A stretch of 38,829 nt of DNA. It comes from Nitriliruptorales bacterium. GTDB lineage: Bacteria; Actinomycetota; Nitriliruptoria; Nitriliruptorales; Nitriliruptoraceae. Both the position numbers and the translations under genes were made by a program. Below, piece by piece: positions 24,796 to 31,538 of this stretch (its first letter is position 1; each line of letters begins with the position of its first letter). Below the pieces are notes generated by a model, which was given only the letters and a program-made list of their open reading frames with translations, did not search any database and was not told where the DNA came from. Location: contig JAGXFT010000026.1 of the NCBI GenBank assembly GCA_024637135.1, positions 1 through 38,829 on the forward strand. The letters are read 5' to 3'.

Positions 24796-24832
24796 CCAGG
24801 CGGTCGAGGAACTGTCCCTCGACCGCCTGGTC
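24794..24832 (+). terminator. Long perfect hairpin overlapping the mutM stop codon
   Basis: gaccaggcggtcgagg (24794-24809) and cctcgaccgcctggtc (24817-24832) pair perfectly over 16 bp with a 7-base loop. No T-run follows, as is usual for actinobacterial hairpin terminators. The left arm includes the last bases of the stop codon. Confidence 0.7.
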
Positions 24833-25067
24833 GGGGTCACTCCCGTCGGGCCACGACGGACCGGACTCCTCGGACCCCTGCGACAAAGGTCCCCGATCCA
24901 TGGGACGACAGTCCCGTATGCGTGGCCGTCGCCGGAACGGGACCCGGCTGATCCCGCCGTATCCCTGCGTCTTTCGTGCAGTTCCTTGCCTGATCGGGTC
25001 CGTGGCACCGATCGAGGGACGCCCGGCGTCACGTGAAAAACCCTCGCACTCGACGACCCGATCGGGT

Positions 25068-25073
25068 TATGGT
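25068..25073 (+). promoter_or_regulatory. Candidate -10 box TATGGT for the sugar transferase leader
   Basis: TATGGT fits TANNNT in an AT-richer stretch of the 24833-25174 gap. Transcription would start near 25080, giving a ~95-base leader, and would exclude the in-frame ATG at 25076. Confidence 0.4.
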
Positions 25074-25088
25074 TCATGAGGACGACGT

Positions 25089-25157
25089 ATCAGGCAGGTG
25101 GTGGCAACCTCCTGATCGGCGTTCGGCACGCACGACACGTCGGGACTCGGTCCCGAC
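25089..25157 (+). promoter_or_regulatory. Structured 5' leader with two hairpins
   Basis: Hairpin 1 (25089-25116) pairs atcagg-c-aggt with acctcctgat over 10 bp, one bulged C and a 7-base loop. Hairpin 2 (25139-25157) is gtcgggac-tcg-gtcccgac, 8 bp and perfect, ending just before the GGGGGG ribosome site. It could be a cis-regulatory RNA; it does not match a riboswitch class that I can recall. Confidence 0.4.
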
Positions 25158-25174
25158 CGGGGGGAAGACAACTC

Positions 25175-25891
25175 ATGGCTGCTGTACTCGTTGGTCCCGG
25201 AAGCCGGGGCCTGCTCGACGTTCTGGACGATGTCGACACGACTGAACCGGCCAAACCTGTCCTCGGACAGGGCCTGCTCGGTGCCAGCGCCGGCGCGGTG
25301 CTCACCAAGCGGATGGTGGACGTCGGCGGCGCGCTGCTCATGCTCGTCCTGACGGCGCCGTTGCTGGCGATCATCGCGCTGTTGGTCCGGGCGACGTCGC
25401 CCGGTCCCGCGCTGTTCGTCCAGGACCGCGTCGGACGCGACGGCAGGACGTTCCGGTTCTACAAGTTCCGCAGCATGCGCGCGGACGCCGAGGACGTGCG
25501 GGACGAACTGGAGGCCGGGAACGAGGCCACCGGCCCCGTGTTCAAGATCAAGGACGACCCACGGGTCACCTCGGTCGGCCGTGTGCTGCGCGCGCTGAGC
25601 CTCGACGAACTTCCGCAGTTGGTGAGCGTGCTGACGGGCTCGATGAGCCTGGTCGGTCCGCGGCCGCCGCTGCCCACCGAGGTCGAGCGCTACTCGAGCC
25701 ACGAACGCCAACGCCTGGCCGTCACGCCCGGCCTCACCTGCATCTGGCAGGTCAGCGGTCGCTCCGACATCTGCTTCGAGGAGTGGGTCGAGATGGACCT
25801 GGCCTACATCCGTCGGTGGTCGCTCGCGCTCGACCTGCGGATCCTGCTGCAGACGCTGCCCGCCGTGCTGAGCGGTCGCGGCGCCTACTGA
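25175..25891 (+). CDS. Undecaprenyl-phosphate sugar-phosphate transferase (bacterial sugar transferase family)
   Basis: It transfers a sugar 1-phosphate from a nucleotide sugar to undecaprenyl phosphate, starting synthesis of a surface glycan. The 238-residue protein is the short form: one reentrant membrane segment (about 49-71; VGGALLMLVLTAPLLAIIALLV) then the catalytic domain with FRFYKFRSMRADAE, SLDELPQL, SMSLVGPRPPLP and PGLTCIWQVSGRSDI...DLAYIRRWS. The four-helix N-terminal domain of WcaJ-type enzymes is absent. No glycosyltransferase, polymerase or export gene is nearby, which makes this an orphan. The ATG at 25175 follows a G-rich ribosome site and a structured leader. Confidence 0.92.
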   Translation: MAAVLVGPGSRGLLDVLDDVDTTEPAKPVLGQGLLGASAGAVLTKRMVDVGGALLMLVLTAPLLAIIALLVRATSPGPALFVQDRVGRDGRTFRFYKFRSMRADAEDVRDELEAGNEATGPVFKIKDDPRVTSVGRVLRALSLDELPQLVSVLTGSMSLVGPRPPLPTEVERYSSHERQRLAVTPGLTCIWQVSGRSDICFEEWVEMDLAYIRRWSLALDLRILLQTLPAVLSGRGAY

Positions 25892-25917
25892 CGGCGGCCG
25901 ACCCGCCACGACGACAC

Positions 25918-25947
25918 GCTGCCCCCGGCCCCACGGCCGGGGGCAGC
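25918..25947 (+). terminator. Intrinsic-type hairpin after the sugar transferase gene
   Basis: gctgcccccggcc (25918-25930) pairs with ggccgggggcagc (25935-25947), a 13-bp stem with a 4-base loop; flanking bases extend it with mismatches to about 25911-25956. No T-run. Confidence 0.75.
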
Positions 25948-26005
25948 GTCGTGTCGCGGTCGGCTGCCCGGCCTGCGCCTGTCCCATCCCTGCGGTACCC
26001 CTGTG

Positions 26006-26034
26006 CGAACTGGTGTTCGACGAACAGGTGTTCC
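26006..26034 (+). promoter_or_regulatory. lexA box: Tandem LexA (SOS) boxes
   Basis: cgaactggtgttcg (26006-26019) and cgaacaggtgttcc (26021-26034) both fit the CGAAC-N4-GTTCG SOS operator of Gram-positive bacteria; the first is perfect and the second differs at one outer base. They are 15 bp apart, start to start, and end 3 bases before the ATG of the repair fusion gene, so bound LexA would block transcription or its start. Confidence 0.7.
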
Positions 26035-26037
26035 CGC

Positions 26038-27852
26038 ATGGCGACTCCCCGACCCGGTCGACGATCCGGCGGACCTCGACCCGACGGGCCTGTTCGGACT
26101 GCGCGGCCGGGACCGGCCGCGGGCCCTCGACAGTTGTCCCTCCACGACTCCCCGGCGCTGTTCGACACCACCTTCGCCGTCCTGGACCTCGAGACCACCG
26201 GCCTGTCACCGGACCGTGACCGCATCACCGAGATCGGGGTCGTCAAGGCGCGGGGCGGCGACGTCGTCGGCGAGTTCGCGACCCTGGTGCACCCGGGCGT
26301 GCCCATCCCCACGTCCATCACCTCGGTCACCGGGATCACCGATGCCATGGTGGCGGGCCACCCGTCGATCGAGGCGGTGCTCCCGACGCTGCTGGAATTC
26401 CTGGGGACGGACAGTGTGCTGGTGGCCCACAACGCCTCCTTCGACACGCGGTTCCTTGGTGCGGCGCTGGCCCGGGCCGGCTACCCGGCGCTCGGCCTGC
26501 CCGTCATCGACACGGTCGCGGTGGCACGACGCGTGCTCCGGGACGAGGTCCGGAGCCTGCGCCTGGCACGACTGGCCCAGCACTTCCGGTCCCCGGTGAC
26601 CCCGGACCACCGCGCGCTGACCGACGCGCGGGCGACGCTGCACGTCCTGCACGGCCTGGTCGAGCGGGTCGGGGCGCTGGGCGCGACCACCCTGGACGAC
26701 CTCCGCGACTACACCAGGTCGTCGTCGGACAAGGCGTTCCGCAAGGTGTCGCTGGTGGCGGCGGCCCCGTCGGCGCCCGGCACGTACCGCTTCCTGGGCC
26801 CGGACGGCGAGGTGCTGTACGTCGGGACCAGCGGCGACCTGCGCACCCGGTTGCGGCGCTACTTCGGCGGCGACCGCCGACGGAGGATCGACGACCTGGT
26901 GCGCGAGACCGCCCGCGTCGACTGGACCGTGACCAGTTCCGCCATCGAGGCCAACATCCGCGAGGTCCGGGCGATCGCCGCCCACCGCCCGCGTTACAAC
27001 CGCCGCTCCAAGTTCCCCGAGCGCGTGGTCCACCTCAAGTTGACCAACGAGGCCTTCCCCCGTCTGTCCGTCGTGAGCGCCCCACGCGACGACGGTGCGA
27101 CCTACCTGGGTCCGGTCGGTGCCCGCTCGCGGGCGGTGCGCCTGGTCGAGGCCATCCACGACGTGTCGACCCTGCGCCAGTGCACCACCCGACTGCGGGT
27201 GGCCCAGGACCATCCCACCTGTGTCCTGCGCGACCTCGGACGTTGTGACTCGCCGTGCGACGGCACCATCACCCGCGCCGACTACGCCGTGGTCGCGGGC
27301 GAGGTCGCGGAGTGGTTGACCGGCGACCCCACCACCCTGCTCGAACGCCTGCATGACCGCATGCTCGACCTCGCGCGGGACCGGCGCTTCGAGGAGGCCG
27401 CGCGGACGCGGCGCCGACTGGCGCTGGTCGCGAGCACCCTGGACCGGGATCGTCGAGCGCGCGCGCTGGTGGCCGTCCGCGAACTGGTCGTCGGCCGGGT
27501 CGACGGCGACGACCGTGCCGTCCTCCGCGTCGCCCACGGCCGCCTCACCGCCGCGGGCCGGGTCCCGGTCGCGTGGTCACGCGAGCACGTGGTCGACCAC
27601 CTCCGGGCCCGGTCGTCCGACCTCGCCCCGGCCGGGGACCTGGAACGCGAGGAGGTGGACCTCCTGCTGGCCCACCTCGAAGGTGCCGACATCCAGGTCG
27701 TCGCCGTCGCCGGCACCTGGTCGCACCCGGTACGCGGGGGGCGGGCCATCGGCGAGGTCCTCGCGGTGACGACACCACTTGCCAGCCAACTCCGGCGCGA
27801 CCACCACCTGCTCGAACGACGACATGTCGCCACGCGGACGTCCGCGGCATGA
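26038..27852 (+). CDS. DEDDh exonuclease fused to UvrC-like GIY-YIG and UVR domains
   Basis: The 604-residue DNA-repair protein has a basic disordered N-terminus (1-40), then a DnaQ-type 3'-5' exonuclease (about 44-210) with FAVLDLETTG (Asp50, Glu52), HNASFDTRFL and a closing HRALTDARATLHVL. A GIY-YIG nuclease domain follows (about 242-330; PGTYRFLGPDGEVLYVGTSG, HRPRYNRRSKFPE), then a UvrC-like Cys segment (CTTRLRVAQDHPTCVLRDLG, CDSPC) and a UVR-type helix pair (LERLHDRMLDLARDRRFEEA). It lacks UvrC's C-terminal RNase-H and HhH parts. The fusion is widespread in actinobacteria; it probably acts in nucleotide excision or Cho-like incision. The ATG at 26038 comes straight after two LexA boxes. 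Confidence 0.92.
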   Translation: MATPRPGRRSGGPRPDGPVRTARPGPAAGPRQLSLHDSPALFDTTFAVLDLETTGLSPDRDRITEIGVVKARGGDVVGEFATLVHPGVPIPTSITSVTGITDAMVAGHPSIEAVLPTLLEFLGTDSVLVAHNASFDTRFLGAALARAGYPALGLPVIDTVAVARRVLRDEVRSLRLARLAQHFRSPVTPDHRALTDARATLHVLHGLVERVGALGATTLDDLRDYTRSSSDKAFRKVSLVAAAPSAPGTYRFLGPDGEVLYVGTSGDLRTRLRRYFGGDRRRRIDDLVRETARVDWTVTSSAIEANIREVRAIAAHRPRYNRRSKFPERVVHLKLTNEAFPRLSVVSAPRDDGATYLGPVGARSRAVRLVEAIHDVSTLRQCTTRLRVAQDHPTCVLRDLGRCDSPCDGTITRADYAVVAGEVAEWLTGDPTTLLERLHDRMLDLARDRRFEEAARTRRRLALVASTLDRDRRARALVAVRELVVGRVDGDDRAVLRVAHGRLTAAGRVPVAWSREHVVDHLRARSSDLAPAGDLEREEVDLLLAHLEGADIQVVAVAGTWSHPVRGGRAIGEVLAVTTPLASQLRRDHHLLERRHVATRTSAA

Positions 27853-27952
27853 GGACCGGACGGCGGGTGGGGCGATCGGCGCCCTGCCGGCCTGCCGGCT
27901 GTGCGGACCGTGCGGACAGGGCAGGCACCGGGGCCCACGGGAGGCCGACGGC

Positions 27953-27958
27953 TACCGT
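27953..27958 (+). promoter_or_regulatory. Candidate -10 box TACCGT
   Basis: TACCGT fits TANNNT in the 275-bp gap before the trypsin-like gene and would give a leader of about 70 bases to the small frame at 28036. Motif evidence only. Confidence 0.25.
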
Positions 27959-28035
27959 GTCCGCCGGGACGGCCCCGGGAGCCACGACATCGCCGGGCGC
28001 ACCGGTGGCCGGCCAGCAGGCGGGAGTGAGACGAC

Positions 28036-28131
28036 GTGGAACAGGCTGATCGCGACCCGTCCCGAGCCCTGCGGGACGACCGGGCCGGTCGTTCAACCGT
28101 CCCCACGGGACCGACCGGGACCCGGCCGTGA
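28036..28131 (+). CDS. Possible small upstream frame coupled to the trypsin-like gene
   Basis: A 31-codon frame beginning at GTG (MEQADRDPSRALRDD...) ends in TGA at 28129-28131, overlapping the GTG of the next gene as GTGA. GGAG lies about 10 bases before its start. The overlap repeats the coupling used all over this window, but the product is short, charged and featureless, so it may be chance. Confidence 0.3.
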   Translation: MEQADRDPSRALRDDRAGRSTVPTGPTGTRP

Positions 28132-29366
28132 GCGATCCGGTGGGGCGCGACGACGGGGGCCTGCTGCTGCCCTCGGGGCCACGCGGCGCCATCCTGGCCA
28201 CCCTGCTCGCAGCCGCGGTGTTCGGCGGGGTGTGGGCGCTGTTCACGTGGCTCGCCCCGGACCCGGCATCCACACCGGCCGCCGCTGCCGCGACGACCAG
28301 CACCACCACCGTCACCTCCCCGACCGCGTCGTCGACCACGACGCCGACGCCCACGCCGACACCGTCCCCGCCGACCCCGTCGCCGACACCGACACCGGTG
28401 GACTGGGACGCCGTCGCCGGCCAGGTCTCCCCCGCGATCACCGACGTCGCGGGCATTCGTTGCCAGGGCCGCACGGTGACGGGGTCCGGCCTGCTCGTGG
28501 CCCCGGACCGAGTCCTGACTGCCGCCCACGTCGTGGTTCGGTCGCCACGCATCCGGGTCGCGGTGGGTGCCGAGGCACGGGCGGCGCGGGTCGTGTCGCT
28601 GGACAACAACCGTGACCTCGCGCTGCTGGCCCTGGCCGATCCGCTTCCCGGCCCCGCCGTGCCGCTGGTCCCGGACCTGGTCGCCGTCGACGACCTGGTC
28701 GGCCTGCTGGCTCCCGGTCCCTCGGCGGGCGGGGCCGCGGCCACGCCGGTCCCGGTGACCGCGACCGGACTTCGGGTGCCCACCCGCGTCGGCGCCGTGT
28801 CGGACGTGCTGACCGTCGACCTGGGCGGGGCGACGGCCCCCGCCGGCACGCCCGTGGTCACCAGCGGGGCCGGCTTCGCGGGGATGCTGCTGGTCGACCA
28901 CGTCGAGGGCGCGGTCGCGGACACGGGTCACGTCCTGTCCGCCGAGGCCATCGCCGATCGGGTGACCGCGTGGGCCGGCGAGACCCCCGTCGGCCGCCAC
29001 CAGTGCCCCGCGCCGGAACCGGTGGTCACCCCGACGCCCACCCCGACGCCAACGGCCACGGCCGATGCCCGGGATCCGTTCGCGTCCGACGACGTCCAAT
29101 GGATCGCCGTACTCGAGTCCTTCGCCGAGGACCGCTACCGGCGCGGCGTGATGCGGTCCCGGGCCCGGGACTGGGACGAGGCGCTGTCGGTGCCCCGCCA
29201 GGGGGTCCACACCCGGCTGCTGCGCTCGGACGACTGGCCGTCGCTGGAGCCCGGTCTGTGGGTGCTGCACCTGGGGCGGTGGGACACCGTCGAGGAGGCA
29301 CGAGACGCATGCGAGGCGATCCGCTCGGCGTCACCGGGGTGCTACGCCGCAGACCTGCGGCGGTGA
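28128..29366 (+). CDS. Membrane-anchored trypsin-like protein with lost nucleophile and SPOR-like C-terminal domain
   Basis: The 412-residue protein has one membrane helix (about 20-42), a Thr/Pro/Ser linker (about 45-91), a trypsin-fold domain (about 95-285) and, after a second TP repeat, a SPOR-like domain (about 324-412; WIAVLESFAEDR, LLRSDDWPSLEPGLWVLHLG, ARDACEAIRSASPGCYAADL). His134 in TAAHVVV and Asp163 in NNRDLALL are kept. The position of the catalytic Ser (GxSGGPV) reads PAGTPVV, so Ala239 replaces the nucleophile. It therefore looks like a pseudo-protease: substrate or peptidoglycan binding is likelier than hydrolysis. GTG start at 28128. Confidence 0.8.
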   Translation: MSDPVGRDDGGLLLPSGPRGAILATLLAAAVFGGVWALFTWLAPDPASTPAAAAATTSTTTVTSPTASSTTTPTPTPTPSPPTPSPTPTPVDWDAVAGQVSPAITDVAGIRCQGRTVTGSGLLVAPDRVLTAAHVVVRSPRIRVAVGAEARAARVVSLDNNRDLALLALADPLPGPAVPLVPDLVAVDDLVGLLAPGPSAGGAAATPVPVTATGLRVPTRVGAVSDVLTVDLGGATAPAGTPVVTSGAGFAGMLLVDHVEGAVADTGHVLSAEAIADRVTAWAGETPVGRHQCPAPEPVVTPTPTPTPTATADARDPFASDDVQWIAVLESFAEDRYRRGVMRSRARDWDEALSVPRQGVHTRLLRSDDWPSLEPGLWVLHLGRWDTVEEARDACEAIRSASPGCYAADLRR

Positions 29367-29400
29367 ATGAACGCCGGCGACCGGCGACCCGACCCGACCG

Positions 29401-29796
29401 TCAGGCCACGACCGAACCCGGCGGCAGGTCGGCGTCGGGGGCGAGCAACGCCACCGTGCCGTCGGCGTGCAACCCACCCAGCACCAGGAACTCGCTGTCG
29501 AATCCCGCGATCCGTCGGCTCGGGAGGTTGACCGCCCCGACGACCGTGCGCCCCTGGAGGTCCACGGCGTCGTAGTTGGTGACCTGGGCCGACGTCCGCA
29601 GGGTCCCGACGTGGGGTCCGAAGTCGACCGTCAGCTTCCACGCCGGCTTGCGCGCCTCGGGAAAGTCCTCGACCGCGGTGACGATGCCCACTCGCAGGTC
29701 CATCGCGAAGAACGAGTCCGGGTCGACCTCGTCCCGGGCGGCGATCTGGTCGGGGTCGTAGGGGCGCTCGTCGGGATCGATCCGGTGTCCGGTCAT
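29401..29796 (-). CDS. csaA: CsaA-like tRNA-binding domain protein
   Basis: The 131-residue product has a ~22-residue acidic N-terminus and one EMAPII/OB-fold tRNA-binding domain: FFAMDLRVGIVTAVEDFPEA, KLTVDFGPHVGTLRTSAQVT, VVGAVNLPSRRIAGFDSEFLVLG. Such proteins (CsaA) bind tRNA or act as export-related chaperones. It lies just after trpD on the same strand, 69 bases away. Confidence 0.88.
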   Translation of the reverse strand: MTGHRIDPDERPYDPDQIAARDEVDPDSFFAMDLRVGIVTAVEDFPEARKPAWKLTVDFGPHVGTLRTSAQVTNYDAVDLQGRTVVGAVNLPSRRIAGFDSEFLVLGGLHADGTVALLAPDADLPPGSVVA

Positions 29797-29865
29797 GCCA
29801 TGTCCGTTCCGATGGGGACGTCGCGCCGGCCTGCCGGTGCCGTCGGCCCACGTCGAGGTGGAGGG

Positions 29866-30930
29866 TCAGGCCGCGAGCTCCTGCGACCGGGCTGCCCAGC
29901 GGGACAACAGGGCGAGCGCGTCGCCCCCGGCCAGCACCTGGCGGGCTCGGACGACCCCGGCCGCGATGTCGTCGACGCGATCGGCCGCGTACAGGGCGGC
30001 TCCGGCGTTGAGTGCCACCAGGTCCGCGGCCGGCCCGGACTCGCCCCCCAGGACCGCGCGGGTGATCCCTGCGTTGCGGGCGGCGTCCCCGCCGACCAGG
30101 TCAGCCAGGTCGGCGCGCTCGACGCCGACGTCCCGCGGATCGAAGGTGTGGCGCGTGACGGTGTCGCCCCGCACCTCCCACAGGTCGCTGGGTCCCGTCG
30201 TCGTCAACTCGTCCAGCCCGTCGGAACCCCGGAACACCAGCACGTGCGACTTGTCCAGGCGTGCCAGGGCATCGGCCACGACCGGGGCCAGGCGGGCGTC
30301 GGCGACACCGACCACCTGGTGGGCGGCATCGGCCGGGTTCGACAGCGGCCCGAGGACGTTGAACACGCTGCGGACCCCGATGGCCGCCCGGACCGGCCCG
30401 ACGTGGCGCATCGCGGGATGGAACGTGCGGGCGTAGAGGAACCCGATCCCCAGTTCGTCGACACACGTGGCCACGGCCAGCGGCGGCAGGTCGATCACGA
30501 CGCCCATGTGTTCCAGCAGGTCCGCGGACCCGCACGCCGACGACGCGGCCCGGTTGCCGTGCTTGGCGACACGACAGCCCGCGGACGCCACGACCAGTGC
30601 CACCAGCGTCGAGACGTTGAAGGTGTCGGCGCCGTCGCCGCCGGTACCACACGTGTCGACCAGTGGGCCCACCAGGTGGATCGGGGCCACGTTGTCGAGC
30701 ATGCCACGGACGAAGCCCGCGATCTCGGCCGGTGACTCGCCCTTGGCGCGCAACGCGGCCAGCAGGGCGCCGGCCATGGCCGGCGCGACCTCGCCACCCA
30801 TGATCTCGTTCAGGACCGCATGGGCGGTCTCCTCGGCCAGGTCGCCACCCTCGATCACGTGGTCGAGCACGCGGGGCAGGTCGATCCGGTCCTGGCGCAG
30901 TGGTGCGACGGTGGTGGTGCCGTCGGTCAC
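29866..30930 (-). CDS. trpD: Anthranilate phosphoribosyltransferase
   Basis: It joins anthranilate to phosphoribosyl pyrophosphate in tryptophan synthesis. The 354-residue protein carries DTCGTGGDGADTFNVST (PRPP loop), KHGNRAASSACGSADLLE (anthranilate channel and second loop), a GVRSVFNVLGPLSNPA block and the helical N-terminal domain with LNEIMGGEVAPAMAGALLAALRAKGE. All motifs are normal. No other trp gene is adjacent. The GTG start at 30930 overlaps the stop of the receiver-domain gene (GTGA), so the two are translated in step. Confidence 0.95.
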   Translation of the reverse strand: MTDGTTTVAPLRQDRIDLPRVLDHVIEGGDLAEETAHAVLNEIMGGEVAPAMAGALLAALRAKGESPAEIAGFVRGMLDNVAPIHLVGPLVDTCGTGGDGADTFNVSTLVALVVASAGCRVAKHGNRAASSACGSADLLEHMGVVIDLPPLAVATCVDELGIGFLYARTFHPAMRHVGPVRAAIGVRSVFNVLGPLSNPADAAHQVVGVADARLAPVVADALARLDKSHVLVFRGSDGLDELTTTGPSDLWEVRGDTVTRHTFDPRDVGVERADLADLVGGDAARNAGITRAVLGGESGPAADLVALNAGAALYAADRVDDIAAGVVRARQVLAGGDALALLSRWAARSQELAA

Positions 30931-31340
30931 GACGGCGCCCGCCGGCCCGCCAGTTCGGCCACGGCACGCGCCAGCGCGAAGGGATCGACCGGCTTGGCCA
31001 CCCGTGCCTCCGCACCCGACCACGACACCAGGAACTCGTCGGTGGTCCGGTCGGTCAACACCACGGCCGGAGGCCGCGCGCGGTCGGCCAGTTCGGCCTC
31101 ACCGGCCAACTCGTACAACCACGAGTAGCCGCCCTTGGGACGCAGGTCGCCGTCGACGACCAGGACGTCGGCCGCCGCAAGGTGGTCGCGCGCCTGGGCG
31201 ATCGAGGTGACGACGGTCGTCGTGAGGTCGCGACGCAGGCCCAGGGCCGAGACCACCCGCGCGGACTCGTCGGGATCGGCCACGACCACCAGCACCGACG
31301 AGGTGTCGGCACCGACATCGGTCACCGTGGCGTCACTCAT
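30927..31340 (-). CDS. Stand-alone receiver-domain (CheY-like) protein
   Basis: The 137-residue product fits a response-regulator receiver: acidic pair in VLVVVADPDES (Asp22, Asp24), probable phosphoacceptor Asp63 in VLVVDGDLRPKGG, VVLTDRTTD at the beta-4 end, and Lys116 in RVAKPVDPF. There is no output domain, and no histidine kinase gene is in the window. It begins at ATG 31340 with GAGGA 7 bases upstream and is coupled to trpD by overlap. The sequence is divergent enough that phosphorylation is not certain. Confidence 0.72.
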   Translation of the reverse strand: MSDATVTDVGADTSSVLVVVADPDESARVVSALGLRRDLTTTVVTSIAQARDHLAAADVLVVDGDLRPKGGYSWLYELAGEAELADRARPPAVVLTDRTTDEFLVSWSGAEARVAKPVDPFALARAVAELAGRRAPS

Positions 31341-31358
31341 GGGCGCATCCTCGATCGC

Positions 31359-31378
31359 ACGGACACGGGCTTGTCCGT
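31359..31378. promoter_or_regulatory. Inverted repeat in the leader of the receiver-trpD operon
   Basis: acggaca (31359-31365) and tgtccgt (31372-31378) form a perfect 7-bp inverted repeat with a 6-bp spacer, 19-38 bases before the ATG at 31340. A TAGTTT -10 candidate on the minus strand lies just upstream (about 31390-31395). It could be an operator or an RNA hairpin near the ribosome site. Confidence 0.4.
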
Positions 31379-31538
31379 TCCCCCCCGCAAACTAGCGGCG
31401 CCACCCGGTGGTCGACGAACCGACCTCGACAGGCCCGGCCGAGTGCCCGTCCGACCCGCGCGCCCGGCCCGACCCCCGGCGCCACCTGCGTGCCGCCGAC
31501 CTGCTACCTCTGGCGGCACGCGACCGAGGACGACGTGC

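Noticed and set aside
24902-24922. gggac-gaca-gtccc inverted repeat as a LexA box
   Set aside because: It does not fit GAAC-N4-GTTC; a short 5-bp repeat this GC-rich is weak evidence.
25076-25174. Upstream ATG extending the sugar transferase by 33 residues
   Set aside because: It falls before the likely transcription start and would bury the hairpins; the later ATG has a G-rich ribosome site.
25080-25174. Cyclic-di-GMP, c-di-AMP or T-box riboswitch in the sugar transferase leader
   Set aside because: The conserved core sequences of these classes are not present; only generic hairpins remain.
28270-28400. Repeats as a possible CRISPR or minisatellite
   Set aside because: They are the Thr/Pro codon run of the linker in the trypsin-like protein, with no spacers.
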